A stretch of 64,000 bases of DNA from Lachnospiraceae bacterium (lineage in GTDB: Bacteria > Bacillota > Clostridia > Lachnospirales > Lachnospiraceae): positions 62,001 through 126,000 of the forward strand of contig CABJAB010000003.1 of assembly GCA_902363445.1 (NCBI GenBank), given 5' to 3'. Position 1 is the stretch's first letter. Every line of letters begins with the position of its first letter. The notes under the pieces are model-generated. The model ran no database searches. It was not told where the DNA came from and saw nothing but the letters and a program-made list of their open reading frames with translations. Made by a program: the position numbers and the translations under genes. Positions 1 through 8,582 of this stretch are shown here, piece after piece.

Positions 1-725
1 CACGCGGGACCTCTCGCTGTATTCACGATGACAACGCCGTCTTTCATGATGTCCAGCTCCGCTTTATCGATGAAATGGTAGTTTTCAGGAGTGTTGGGAA
101 TGTGGAGCGTGATGCAGTCACACTGCTTAAGCACCTCTTCCTTGCTGGCAAAGGTCACATTCAGCTCTTTCGCCGCCTTCTCATTGGGGAAGGGGTCATA
201 AGCCAGAATCTTCACATTAAAGCCCTGGATCGTCCTTGCGAAGCACTGTCCGATCGCACCGAAGCCCATGATGCCAACGGTCTTTCCGTAAAGCTGGTTC
301 CCGGTAAAACGGTCCCATTTATTCTCATGCATTACCTTGTCCATGGGGATGATATTCTTCATGGCCGTAAGCATCAGTGTCAGCGCATACTCTGCCACGC
401 TGTTGGAAAGCATAAAGCTTCTCACGTTGCAGGCGATCACGCCGTGTTTCTTAGCTGCGTCAAGATCTACCGTATCGAAACCAACGCCGAATCTGGCAAC
501 TACTTTAAGCTTCGGAGCGGTCTGGAACACCTCTTCACACCAAGGCTCCATACCTGCGATCACGCCGTCGATATCACCGGATATCTGCATCAGTTCTTCT
601 TTTGTATAAGGATCTTCTCTGTCAAGCTCGATCAGTTCATAGCCTTTGTCCAGGAGCATCTGTCTCGCCTTGGGGCAGTTCTTTTCATAATTGCTGACAC
701 CCACAAGTATCTTCTTCTTATCCAC
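1..725 (-). CDS. D-2-hydroxyacid dehydrogenase, phosphoglycerate dehydrogenase-like (partial, C-terminus outside window)
   Basis: NAD-dependent oxidation or reduction of a D-2-hydroxyacid. About 241 codons are visible. They cover the N-terminal substrate domain and the Rossmann motif GFGAIG, and reach the NTARGP stretch that carries the catalytic Arg; the window edge cuts off the Glu/His part. I chose the GTG at 725 because AGGAGG lies 7-8 nt upstream and no ATG fits. It follows livF by 5 nt, so it is the last visible gene of the importer operon. It is clearly paralogous to the dehydrogenase at 11801-12757 (shared PYT.EEL, GDID.VIAG and VARFG.G blocks). The true substrate is unknown; a sugar-acid intermediate is inferred from context. 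Confidence 0.85.
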   Translation of the reverse strand, partial: MDKKKILVGVSNYEKNCPKARQMLLDKGYELIELDREDPYTKEELMQISGDIDGVIAGMEPWCEEVFQTAPKLKVVARFGVGFDTVDLDAAKKHGVIACNVRSFMLSNSVAEYALTLMLTAMKNIIPMDKVMHENKWDRFTGNQLYGKTVGIMGFGAIGQCFARTIQGFNVKILAYDPFPNEKAAKELNVTFASKEEVLKQCDCITLHIPNTPENYHFIDKAELDIMKDGVVIVNTARGPA

Positions 726-730
726 GTCTT

Positions 731-1450
731 TCAACCTCCTAAATATGCTTTCTTAACTTCTTCGTCTACCAGCAGATCCTTGCAGAAGCCTTCCATGGCA
801 ACCTCGCCGACCTGCATTACATAACCTCTATGAGCGGTATTCAGCGCGATCTTGGAGTTCTGTTCAACAAAGAGGACGGTCACGCCTTCACTGTTGATCT
901 CCCGAATTGCCTTGAACACTTCCTTTACAATAACCGGCGCCAGGCCAAGGGAAGGCTCGTCAAGCAGAATCATCTTCGGCTTGTTGATCAGGGCGCGGCC
1001 AATGGCCAGCATCTGCTGCTCGCCGCCGGACAGAGTACCGCCCAGCTGTGTGCGCCGTTCTTCCAGTCTGGGGAACCGTTTGTAAATTCCCTTTAAATCT
1101 TCTTTGATATTCTTTGTGTCTTTCCTCAGATAAGCTCCTGTAAGAAGGTTCTCCTCTACGGTCAGCTTGGAAAACACATGGCGGCCCTCCAAAACCTGGC
1201 ACAGGCCAAGGGAAGCGACCTTATGGCCATGGAATCCCTGAATCTCTTTTCCGTTGAAGATGATCTTTCCTCTCACACCCTTGGGGTTCGTCAGACCGGA
1301 AATAGTCTGAAGGGTAGTGGTCTTTCCGGCGCCGTTCGCCCCGATAATGGTGACCATCTCTCCTTCATTCACCTGCATGTTAATGCCTTTTACTGTATGG
1401 ATGTTCCCATAGTAATAATGGAAATCCTGTAATTCCAATAACGGTGCCAT
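731..1450 (-). CDS. livF: Liv-type ABC importer ATP-binding protein (LivF family)
   Basis: One of two ATPases that power a branched-chain/HAAT-type importer at the inner face of the membrane. It is 239 residues, normal for LivF. Visible motifs are Walker A (GANGAGKTT), the signature LSGGEQQ, Walker B (ILLDEP) and the switch region (VLFVEQN). The start overlaps the stop of livG (position 1450), which implies translational coupling. It is fourth in the order livK-livH-livM-livG-livF. LivF-family ATPases serve amino acids, amides, urea or aromatic and other carboxylates, so the family alone does not fix the substrate. The neighbours favour an organic acid. Confidence 0.95.
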   Translation of the reverse strand: MAPLLELQDFHYYYGNIHTVKGINMQVNEGEMVTIIGANGAGKTTTLQTISGLTNPKGVRGKIIFNGKEIQGFHGHKVASLGLCQVLEGRHVFSKLTVEENLLTGAYLRKDTKNIKEDLKGIYKRFPRLEERRTQLGGTLSGGEQQMLAIGRALINKPKMILLDEPSLGLAPVIVKEVFKAIREINSEGVTVLFVEQNSKIALNTAHRGYVMQVGEVAMEGFCKDLLVDEEVKKAYLGG

Positions 1451-2205
1451 TATTCGTCACCTCCTAAGTATGCGGCAATTACATCCGGATGGTTCTGTAC
1501 CACTTCCGGAACGCCTTCGGCTAAGAGTGTGCCGTGCTCCAGACAGTATACATAATCGCATACGCCCATCACCAGCTTCATATCATGCTCGATCATCAGG
1601 ATCGTCACATCCAGGTCAAGGATTCTCCGGAGCAGTGCGTCGAATTCTTCCTTTTCCTTAGAGTTCATACCTGCGACCGGCTCATCCAAAAGAATCAGCT
1701 TCGGCCCGCTGGCCAGCCCTCTGACGATCTCCAGAAGTCTCTGTTTGCCATAGGACAGGCTTCCGGCCTGCTGGTTCGCCATATCCTGAAGACCTACGAA
1801 TTCCATCCACTTTTCTGTCTCTTCGCGGACGAACTTCTCTTCTTTTCTTTCGCTGGGAAGATGAAGCATATCACTCCAGAAATTGGATTTCAGCCTGGTA
1901 TGCATACCTACCATGATATTTTCCTGTACCGTCATCTGACGGAACAAGTTGATCACCTGATAAGTTCTCGCCATGCCGACTTCATTGATCTTATGGGGCT
2001 TCATCCCCTCAACATGCTTGCCGTCAAAGATCACGCTGCCTTCCGCCGGTGTATAAACACCGCTTATGCAGTTGAAAAACGTGGTCTTCCCAGCGCCGTT
2101 GGGGCCGATCAGACCGGTGATCTGTCCTTTTCGCACATGTATGCTGACTTTATTCACAGCGGTCAGGCCGCCAAACCGGATTGTTACTCCTTCAGTTTTC
2201 AGCAT
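1450..2205 (-). CDS. livG: Liv-type ABC importer ATP-binding protein (LivG family)
   Basis: This is the second ATPase of the importer, 251 residues. It has Walker A (GPNGAGKTT), the LivG-typical ARTYQVINLF block after the Q-loop, the signature LSYGKQR, Walker B (ILLDEP) and LMIEHDM. AAGGAGG lies 9 nt before the ATG. It starts one base after the livM stop and overlaps livF, so the three genes are co-transcribed. The C-terminal GD.DVIAAYLG tail is typical of LivG. Confidence 0.95.
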   Translation of the reverse strand: MLKTEGVTIRFGGLTAVNKVSIHVRKGQITGLIGPNGAGKTTFFNCISGVYTPAEGSVIFDGKHVEGMKPHKINEVGMARTYQVINLFRQMTVQENIMVGMHTRLKSNFWSDMLHLPSERKEEKFVREETEKWMEFVGLQDMANQQAGSLSYGKQRLLEIVRGLASGPKLILLDEPVAGMNSKEKEEFDALLRRILDLDVTILMIEHDMKLVMGVCDYVYCLEHGTLLAEGVPEVVQNHPDVIAAYLGGDE

Positions 2206-2206
2206 A

Positions 2207-3196
2207 TTATTTTACCTCCTTGCCCGCTTGCTTCAGTGCTTTTTTCCTGAGGATGCTCCGCTTGAGATCCCTGAACGCACCTACCAGTCCGCCCGGCATA
2301 GCCAGGATTACAAGCAGCAGCATGATACCGTAGATAAGCATCTGATATTCTTCAAACATACGGAGACTTTCCAGGATCACTTCCACTGCTACCGCACCGA
2401 TGACCGGGCCTACAAGAGAGCCGCTGCCGCCGAACAGCATCATCGTGACGAAAAGCACGGACTGCTTCTGCTGATACATATCGGGATGCAGGTAACCTAC
2501 CAGGTTCACATACATGCCGCCTGCGAAGGCAACGAAGAAAGCGCTTACCGCAAAAGCGATAACCTTATACTTCCGTACATTTACACCCATGCCTTCAGCC
2601 GCCTGCGTATTCTCGCGGATGGCGATCAGGGCACGGCCCGTCCTGGATTTCACAATGAAATTCTTGATGATCAGGAATACCACCACGCACAGGACGCCAA
2701 AGAAGTAGAATTTAACGTTTGTATTGATCTGAAGTCCAAAAATATGTAACTTGTCCGTGAAGAATCCATTGAAGTTCCCGGTGATATTTTTCGGAGAATG
2801 AGACGCGATCTGATACACGATCTCGCCAAATGCAATCGTCGCCAGGGAAAGGAAATGGAATTTCAGTTTCGAAGCCGGCAGCGCCAGCAGTGCGCCGATA
2901 CCACATGCGATCACCGATGCGATCAGCATTGCAAGGATCTGAGGCACACCCAGATACTTATATAAGATGCCCGCGCCGTATGCGCCAATCGCATAAAATG
3001 CTGCGTGGCCCATGGAAATCTGTCCGCTGTATCCAAACAGGACATCCAGACCGGAAACAGCTACTATGTAAATCGTCGCAAAACATGCAATCAAGCACAA
3101 ATATTCTGAACCGCCCAGAATCGCCGGAACCAATAAGGCAACCACAACAGCGATCAGGCATTTAATCAAATTGTTTGATCTTACTTTTTCTTTCAT
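2207..3196 (-). CDS. livM: Liv-type ABC importer permease (LivM family)
   Basis: Membrane permease of 329 residues with about ten hydrophobic segments. It carries the family hallmarks GYSGQISMGHAAFYAIGAY and the coupling-helix region SRTGRALIAIRENTQAAEGMGVN, which contacts the ATPases. The C-terminal tail is basic (LKRSILRKKALKQ). An AGGAG site precedes the ATG. It should pair with LivH to form the translocation channel. The order and spacing (27 nt after livH, 1 nt before livG) support one operon. Confidence 0.94.
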   Translation of the reverse strand: MKEKVRSNNLIKCLIAVVVALLVPAILGGSEYLCLIACFATIYIVAVSGLDVLFGYSGQISMGHAAFYAIGAYGAGILYKYLGVPQILAMLIASVIACGIGALLALPASKLKFHFLSLATIAFGEIVYQIASHSPKNITGNFNGFFTDKLHIFGLQINTNVKFYFFGVLCVVVFLIIKNFIVKSRTGRALIAIRENTQAAEGMGVNVRKYKVIAFAVSAFFVAFAGGMYVNLVGYLHPDMYQQKQSVLFVTMMLFGGSGSLVGPVIGAVAVEVILESLRMFEEYQMLIYGIMLLLVILAMPGGLVGAFRDLKRSILRKKALKQAGKEVK

Positions 3197-3223
3197 ATTA
3201 TCCTCCTGCCCATACCGCTGAAT

Positions 3224-4105
3224 TTATACATCCTGAATTGCTCTTTCATTGAAGATACCGGTAGGCTTCACGAACAGGAATACAATCAGCAAAATGTATG
3301 CGAACATGTTCTTGTAAGCCGATGAAATATATCCGGCCACCAGTGTTTCGGAAAGTCCCAGAATCAGACCGCCGACCATTGCGCCGTACATATTTCCGTA
3401 ACCGCCCATGACTGCACTGGAGAAGCCTTTACGTCCGATTGTTGCGCCGAGTGTTACATATACGCCGTACATCGGCCCGATGAAGATACCTGCGATTGCT
3501 GCGATTCCTGCAGCCAGGCCCCAGGTAATGCCTGTATTTAAAGAAACGTTGATTCCACAGGACTCTGCCGCCATAGGGTCCATAGCCGCCGCTCTCATGG
3601 AAGTACCGATTTTCGTCTTAGTCATAAAGATATGCAATATTACCATACATACTGCCGCAGCCCCCAGACAGAGGAGTGCCTCCGGCTGTACGCCCGCTCC
3701 AAAAATTGTCACAGAATCCACCGGGAAGATGGACGGGAAATACTCGATCTTGGAACTCCAGATCGCCTGTGCGCCATTCTGGAAAATATAAGAAATCGCT
3801 ATAGTCGCCAATATGATGTAGATCGCCATTACGTTTTTATTAAGCAGCTTCCGGATAACGCCCTTCTCCAGAAGGAAGCCGATACCGAATGCGATCACCA
3901 TGGTCAAAAGCACAGATACTATGTAGGGCAGCTTTAAGAACCGGTAAAAGGTCAGGCCGACAAACGCACCGATTGTCAGGATATCTCCCTGTACGAATGT
4001 CATCAGACCGGAAGCTTTGTAAATTAAGCTGTAGCCCATGGCAATCAAGCTATAGATACTTCCGAGCACCAGGCCCGAAATAATCAATTGTGTTAACATG
4101 CTCAT
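3224..4105 (-). CDS. livH: Liv-type ABC importer permease (LivH family)
   Basis: Membrane permease of 293 residues that opens with the LivH-typical LIISGLVLGSIYSLIAMGYSLIYK helix. The conserved cytoplasmic loop KIGTSMRAAAMDPMAAESCGIN is visible, followed by GATIGRKGFSSAVMGGYGN. It forms the channel with LivM. A strong stem-loop at 4139-4165 separates it from the binding-protein gene. That arrangement is usual where the binding protein must be made in excess of the membrane parts. Confidence 0.94.
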   Translation of the reverse strand: MSMLTQLIISGLVLGSIYSLIAMGYSLIYKASGLMTFVQGDILTIGAFVGLTFYRFLKLPYIVSVLLTMVIAFGIGFLLEKGVIRKLLNKNVMAIYIILATIAISYIFQNGAQAIWSSKIEYFPSIFPVDSVTIFGAGVQPEALLCLGAAAVCMVILHIFMTKTKIGTSMRAAAMDPMAAESCGINVSLNTGITWGLAAGIAAIAGIFIGPMYGVYVTLGATIGRKGFSSAVMGGYGNMYGAMVGGLILGLSETLVAGYISSAYKNMFAYILLIVFLFVKPTGIFNERAIQDV

Positions 4106-4138
4106 ACGCCGTTACTCTCCCTTCCAAACAGTTAAAAC

Positions 4139-4165
4139 TATGGGGGCCTTTGTCAGGCCCCCATA
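4139..4165 (-). terminator. Stem-loop between livK and livH (partial terminator)
   Basis: Perfect 11-bp stem TATGGGGGCCT/AGGCCCCCATA with a 5-nt loop. On the minus strand it is followed by GTTTTAAC. It lies 16 nt after the livK stop and most likely attenuates read-through or protects the livK transcript 3' end, giving more binding protein than permease. Confidence 0.8.
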
Positions 4166-4180
4166 TTCAGAACAATTGAA

Positions 4181-5479
4181 TTAATATTCTCTTCCGGTCG
4201 CTGACTTATATGCGTCGTAATCTTCTGCAAGCCAAGTAGTAAAGTCTTTATTCTTTCCGTCGCCAACGTAGATCCAGTTTTTGGAAGTATGGTATCCTTC
4301 ACGTGTTCCGTCATCATATGTAAGAGGTCCGCCAAGGCCTTCGATGGAAACTTCAGCCATAGCGTCTTTGATAGCGGTAGAATCGTTGGATCCGGCGATC
4401 TTAGTCGCTTCCCACATAACCATCATAGTGTCATACACACGATAGATAACTTCTGTTGTGGGGATCTCGCCGTATACATCCTGGTACATCTGAAGAACTT
4501 CTTTGATCTTAGCATCGTCACATGCGTCAATGTTGGGGTAGATTACATAAGGATAAGAAGCAGCAGTGTAGATTGCGTTCTCATTGCCTGCGATGTTCGC
4601 ATCTCTCATGGACATGATCTCTTTGCTGAAAAGGATGCCTTTGTAGCCGCCCTGACGGAGCTGCTTAACAAATGCGCCGATATCATTTCCGCTGGTGGTC
4701 ATGTATACACACTGAGGGTCGTTCTTGATCAGCTTAGCGATCTGTGCAGAGTAGTCGGTATCGCCTACATCATACATTTCTCTTGTAAGAACCTCGATTC
4801 CCTTCTCGCCGCAGATCTTCTCAAAAGCATCTGCTGTAGATAAGGAAGCGTCATCCTGTCCGTTGAATATGGATACATTCTTGAATCCGGCTTCTACGAT
4901 CATGTCTACGGTGTTTGTAGCCAGGTTCGCATTGTTTACAGTAGCACGGAATACGTAAGGCCAGTCCTCAGCCATCCAGGTGTTTGCAGTACCAAGGCCC
5001 ATCATGAAGGTTTTGGAATCATTGATGGTCTTTCCAGCTGCAAGGATCTCACTGGAGTTTACGGAGCCTACGATCGCGTCAACCTTGTCGTTCTGAACCA
5101 GCTTGGAAGCGATCTTTACAGCTTCCTCAGGTGAGCCCTGGCTGTCGTAGCAGACAAGTTCGATCTTCTGTCCGTTGAATCCGCCGTTGTCATTGATATA
5201 ATCGATCATGATCTCAAGGGTGTTCTTTGACTCGATACCAGCAACAGAGTTGTTTCCGGTCAGCTGTAAGAACGCGCCCAGTTTGAAGGTTTCGCCGGAT
5301 GCCGCTTCGCTTCCGCCTTCTTCTTTTTTGCTTTCCTCTGTCTTCCCTGCTTCAGTGCCTGCAGCCTTTGTGGTGCTGTCTGCGGGCTTGTCGTCTTTTT
5401 TCCCACAAGCAGCCAAGCTAAGTGCCATCACTGCCGCCAGAGAAACTGCTACTAATTTTTTCAGTTTCATTTTTTTCAT
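4181..5479 (-). CDS. livK: Liv-type periplasmic-binding lipoprotein
   Basis: Extracellular substrate-binding protein, 432 residues. It has a type II signal peptide (KKMKLKKL basic head, hydrophobic core, lipobox LAAC with the Cys near residue 26) and an acidic, low-complexity linker of about 40 residues. The peripla_BP_6 fold follows (FKLGAFLQLTGNN, IELVCYDSQGSPEEAVKIA, VDAIVGSVNSSE, YVFRATVNN, DYSAQIAKL). GGAGG lies before the ATG. It is the first gene of the importer operon. The ligand cannot be read from sequence; the adjacent catabolic genes suggest a carboxylate or sugar acid. Confidence 0.93.
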   Translation of the reverse strand: MKKMKLKKLVAVSLAAVMALSLAACGKKDDKPADSTTKAAGTEAGKTEESKKEEGGSEAASGETFKLGAFLQLTGNNSVAGIESKNTLEIMIDYINDNGGFNGQKIELVCYDSQGSPEEAVKIASKLVQNDKVDAIVGSVNSSEILAAGKTINDSKTFMMGLGTANTWMAEDWPYVFRATVNNANLATNTVDMIVEAGFKNVSIFNGQDDASLSTADAFEKICGEKGIEVLTREMYDVGDTDYSAQIAKLIKNDPQCVYMTTSGNDIGAFVKQLRQGGYKGILFSKEIMSMRDANIAGNENAIYTAASYPYVIYPNIDACDDAKIKEVLQMYQDVYGEIPTTEVIYRVYDTMMVMWEATKIAGSNDSTAIKDAMAEVSIEGLGGPLTYDDGTREGYHTSKNWIYVGDGKNKDFTTWLAEDYDAYKSATGREY

Positions 5480-5528
5480 CCTCCTGTTTTACATAATTTT
5501 GAAACCCCGTAACGATTGCTACGGTATC

Positions 5529-5534
5529 ATTATA
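5529..5534 (-). promoter_or_regulatory. Predicted -10 box of the livK1 operon
   Basis: TATAAT on the minus strand about 50 nt upstream of the livK ATG. There is no good -35 at 16-18 bp (ATGAGT), which fits an activator-dependent promoter. The TTGTGT...ACACAA palindrome at 5589-5605 is centred about 75 bp upstream of the expected start site. Confidence 0.55.
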
Positions 5535-5588
5535 ACGTAATCCTCGTACAGACTCATAATATTTGACTACAGAAAACGCCCCCAATTC

Positions 5589-5605
5589 TTGTGTCGTAAA
5601 CACAA
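5589..5605. promoter_or_regulatory. TTGTGT-N5-ACACAA palindrome (candidate activator site, copy 1)
   Basis: Reads TTGTGTCGTAAACACAA, 17 bp, in the divergent region between livK and the SDR gene. Closely similar palindromes occur at 11759-11775 and 13798-13813, in the same catabolic island and at similar distances from predicted -10 boxes. The regulator is not identified; the CdaR-type protein at 21135-22262 is one candidate. Confidence 0.5.
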
Positions 5606-5700
5606 TCTTCTTGAAGGCAAATCATATACAATAGGGATAAACGTTAATTTTATATATGAAATGGAGCATTTCTATATTGAAAGCAAAAGGAGGGTTCTGC

Positions 5701-6459
5701 ATGAAGCTTTTTGATCTGACTGGGAAGAAAGCCATCGTCACCGGCGGCTCCAGGGGACTGGGCATGGGTATGGCAGAAGGGCTGCTGGAAGCCGGCGCCC
5801 ACACTGTGATCATCGGAAAATCGGAAAGAGCCGTCAAGACGGCTGAACAGTTCCGCAAAGCGGGCCTCAACTGTGACGCGGTACAGGCCGACATCCAGGA
5901 TCCATCCGCCAGAAAGAGCGCTTTTGTCCACTCCATGGAGATTCTCGGCGATCTGGACATCCTGGTAAACGCGGCAGGCATCACCTTCCGTCATCCCAGC
6001 GCGGGGTACCCCCGCGAAAGCTGGGAGGAGATCCTGGAAGTCAATCTCACCGCTCCCTTTGAGCTGTCTCAAATGGCAGCCGAGGTCTTTTTCCAAAAGA
6101 ATTATGGAAAGATCATCAATGTTTCTTCCATGCTCGCATTCTTCGGAGCCACCGTTGCTCCCGCATACGCCGCTTCCAAAGGAGGCATCACTCAGATGAG
6201 CAAATCTCTCTGTAATGAATGGGCTTCCCGCGGCATAAATGTCAACTGTGTCGCTCCCGGTTTCATGGATACCGATATGAACGACGCTCTCACCGATCCG
6301 TCCACCCCCAGATACAAAGAAATATCGGGGCGCATACCGGCCGGCCGCTGGGGAACTCCGGAGGATATGAAGGGAATCGCCGTTTTCCTGGCTTCTCCCG
6401 CTTCCGATTATCTCAACGGTACCGTTATCCCCATAGACGGCGGTTACTTAGTTCGCTGA
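5701..6459 (+). CDS. SDR-family oxidoreductase, KduD-like
   Basis: NAD(P)-dependent short-chain dehydrogenase, 252 residues. It shows the cofactor loop GGSRGLGMG (near residue 16), NAAG, the catalytic Ser in NVSSML, YAASK (Tyr/Lys) and the C-terminal GTVIPIDGGY. The start at 5701 is set by AAAGGAGG; an upstream in-frame ATG at 5656 has no such site. The closest family feel is 2-dehydro-3-deoxy-gluconate or gluconate 5-dehydrogenase. It is transcribed alone, divergently from the importer, and ends in a strong terminator. Oxidation of a sugar acid is inferred. Confidence 0.88.
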   Translation: MKLFDLTGKKAIVTGGSRGLGMGMAEGLLEAGAHTVIIGKSERAVKTAEQFRKAGLNCDAVQADIQDPSARKSAFVHSMEILGDLDILVNAAGITFRHPSAGYPRESWEEILEVNLTAPFELSQMAAEVFFQKNYGKIINVSSMLAFFGATVAPAYAASKGGITQMSKSLCNEWASRGINVNCVAPGFMDTDMNDALTDPSTPRYKEISGRIPAGRWGTPEDMKGIAVFLASPASDYLNGTVIPIDGGYLVR

Positions 6460-6496
6460 TAAGAAAACATTTCGTTTTTCTCCTATTATATGAAAA

Positions 6497-6532
6497 GGAA
6501 AAGCCCTCCGGCCGAAGCCGGGGGGCTTTTCT
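6497..6532 (+). terminator. Bidirectional Rho-independent terminator
   Basis: Stem AAAAGCCCTCCGG/CCGGGGGGCTTTT with loop CCGAAG, followed by T-rich sequence on both strands. It lies between the convergent SDR (+) and HpaI-aldolase (-) genes and serves both. Confidence 0.88.
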
Positions 6533-6556
6533 TGGGAGAGCCTCAAGCAGCAACTC

Positions 6557-7345
6557 CTATTTTCTGGAGTCGGCGTATGCCTGACGCATATTTGATAAGG
6601 CTTTCATGGAGCCGTCGATCATATAGGCAGGCTCGCTGCCCACAGATATCATGCTCACGCCTTTATCAATCCACATTTTTACGGATTCATAATCATACGC
6701 TCCGATGGACACGCCGATATGACGGCCTGCCTTCTTCACCTTGTCGAACACGTAATCGATCTTCTCCATCACCTCCGGATGTTTGAAATCCGGAAGATGC
6801 CCAAACGCTCCTGAGAAATCACAGGGGCCCAGGATGAACATATCCACATCCGTATTCGCCAGCAGATCGTCTATGTTCTCATATGCTGCCTTTGTCTCGA
6901 TCTGGATCAGTTTCCACACCTTGTCGTTGACCGTGTTCACATACTCATCCACACTGTCGATCCCATAGCGCACCGCTGCCCTCGGGCTGAACCCGCGGAT
7001 CCCCTTCGGCGGATAGCAGCATGACTGGATCGCCAGCTCCACATCCTCCTTTGTGAAAATCATCGGGAAGATGATCCCCGTGGGGCCCATCTCCAGGATC
7101 GGCTTCACCTGGGCCGGATCCAAGATCGGTACCCGGACAAAGGTCGCCAGCTGCGGGCCTACCGCTCTGGCCGCCAAAAGGATATTGCATACATCATGCT
7201 TGGTAATCTGAGTATGCTCCATGTCGATCCAGAAATAGTCATAGCCGCAGTGGCCGAGGATCTCTGCATTGTGCATGTCCGCGTTGGTGATATGGGTGCC
7301 GAACAGCACCTCTCCGTCGGCAATCTTCTGTTTCCATCTGTCCAT
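6557..7345 (-). CDS. HpcH/HpaI-type class II aldolase
   Basis: Pyruvate-dependent, metal-using aldolase of 262 residues that cleaves 2-keto-3-deoxy or 4-hydroxy-2-oxo acids to pyruvate (or hydroxypyruvate) plus an aldehyde. All catalytic positions of the family are seen: the base His in WIDMEH, Arg in FVRVP, the metal ligand Glu in IQIET, and Asp in LGPCDFS. The PPKGIRGFSPR loop is typical. It is the last gene of the minus-strand unit that starts at the glycerate kinase and lies 5 nt after the cupin-like gene. A role in making tartronate semialdehyde or glyceraldehyde for the neighbouring dehydrogenases is inferred. Confidence 0.9.
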   Translation of the reverse strand: MDRWKQKIADGEVLFGTHITNADMHNAEILGHCGYDYFWIDMEHTQITKHDVCNILLAARAVGPQLATFVRVPILDPAQVKPILEMGPTGIIFPMIFTKEDVELAIQSCCYPPKGIRGFSPRAAVRYGIDSVDEYVNTVNDKVWKLIQIETKAAYENIDDLLANTDVDMFILGPCDFSGAFGHLPDFKHPEVMEKIDYVFDKVKKAGRHIGVSIGAYDYESVKMWIDKGVSMISVGSEPAYMIDGSMKALSNMRQAYADSRK

Positions 7346-7350
7346 AACTT

Positions 7351-8565
7351 TTAGTCCTCCTCAGGAACGCTCTTCGGCATATCCGGATTGTTGGGTCCGA
7401 AATGCTTCAAGATCACAATAGGCTCATATTTGCTCTTGTTTTCGATCACAATCCCTGCTTTCGCAGCCTTTTCCGATACAAAATACTCATCTGCGCTCTG
7501 CTGTCCGAATCTCAGCATAGTCGCGGTCTCCGCGTCAAAACAGCCAAACGTTCCATGGCCCTGGACGAAGATGCAGCCATACGCGGCAGGATCTTTAATG
7601 GTCACTTTCTGTCCGGGATATACCGTCAGTTCTTTCGCGCAGAAATAATCGTTGGCATAAGAAACCCATTTTTCCACATACTGATCGGTCTCCTTATCCA
7701 CTACAGGAGGGCGGAAATACGTCTTCCTATAATGAGGATCCGTGTTCTTTTCCCAGTCTAAGAGGCCAAAAATATAATCGATATCGTCTTTTTTGTCTTC
7801 CGGGCACTCTTCCACCAGCATATCGCGGGGATAGATCTCGCCGGAAACCACATTTTCCTCAACGGAATTCACATCGGAATTCCACTGGGGCTCATAGGTC
7901 AGCCAGGACGCAGGCGCATGGATCACTCCGGCAGGCGTATACCAGCCTGTGCCAAGCTCCACTCTATATGCTCTGGACAGCTCTGTGATCCTGGTGTCCG
8001 CAGAATTGTAATTGCGAAGGCGCTCTTTTACATCTTCCGGCTTTGTATCCGGATCAAATCCAAAATAAGTGGCGTTGTTCTCACCGGGATAATTATTCAG
8101 CTGCCTGGGGAAATAATAGGATTCCGGCTTTCCCAGCTTGCCTACCCGCGCGGCATCCTCAAAGGTAAGATGCACATGGTGGAAAAGCGGGTTCTCAAAG
8201 TCGAAGAACTTGGAATACATCGGCCAGCCGCCGTACTCCTCCATAAGCTTTTTGCCCACTACCTCCTCGCCCAGAAGGTCGATCGCTTCCTTCAAAGTGA
8301 ATTTCTCATCAGAATCAGGCGACACAGCTACATAGCTCATACCTTCATCCGGTGCGGCCAAAGGTCCGTTGTTCGCCGCTATTGTGGAAGAAAACCAGCG
8401 CTCTTTGATGGAGCCTCTCTCGATACCCAGCGCATAATAATCATCCGGATGCAGCTTCAGACGATGTCCGGCTTTTCCGAACCGTCTGGGTACGAAGGTC
8501 GGCATCAGACGAAATACTCCCTGGCCTTCCTCAAAGGTTTTTTTGATAAGTTCTTTGTCCGCCAT
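7351..8565 (-). CDS. Cupin-like protein, distant mannose-6-phosphate isomerase type (paralogue A)
   Basis: A 404-residue cytosolic protein with no signal peptide. It seems to contain two cupin-like halves: FHHVHLTFED near residue 150 and GTGWYTPAGVIHAPAS near residue 218, the latter resembling the metal-His segment of class I phosphomannose isomerases. A C-terminal barrel follows (VTIKDPAAYGCIFVQGHGTFG). It is strongly similar along its whole length to the protein at 16016-17218. AAGGGGG precedes the ATG. An isomerase acting on a keto sugar acid is possible, but no function is established from sequence. Confidence 0.75.
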   Translation of the reverse strand: MADKELIKKTFEEGQGVFRLMPTFVPRRFGKAGHRLKLHPDDYYALGIERGSIKERWFSSTIAANNGPLAAPDEGMSYVAVSPDSDEKFTLKEAIDLLGEEVVGKKLMEEYGGWPMYSKFFDFENPLFHHVHLTFEDAARVGKLGKPESYYFPRQLNNYPGENNATYFGFDPDTKPEDVKERLRNYNSADTRITELSRAYRVELGTGWYTPAGVIHAPASWLTYEPQWNSDVNSVEENVVSGEIYPRDMLVEECPEDKKDDIDYIFGLLDWEKNTDPHYRKTYFRPPVVDKETDQYVEKWVSYANDYFCAKELTVYPGQKVTIKDPAAYGCIFVQGHGTFGCFDAETATMLRFGQQSADEYFVSEKAAKAGIVIENKSKYEPIVILKHFGPNNPDMPKSVPEED

Positions 8566-8582
8566 TGTAAAACCCCCTTTTG

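Noticed and set aside
731..5479. Calling the importer a branched-chain amino-acid transporter from the Liv names
   Set aside because: The family covers many substrates, and all neighbours are carboxylate enzymes; the names denote subunit type only.
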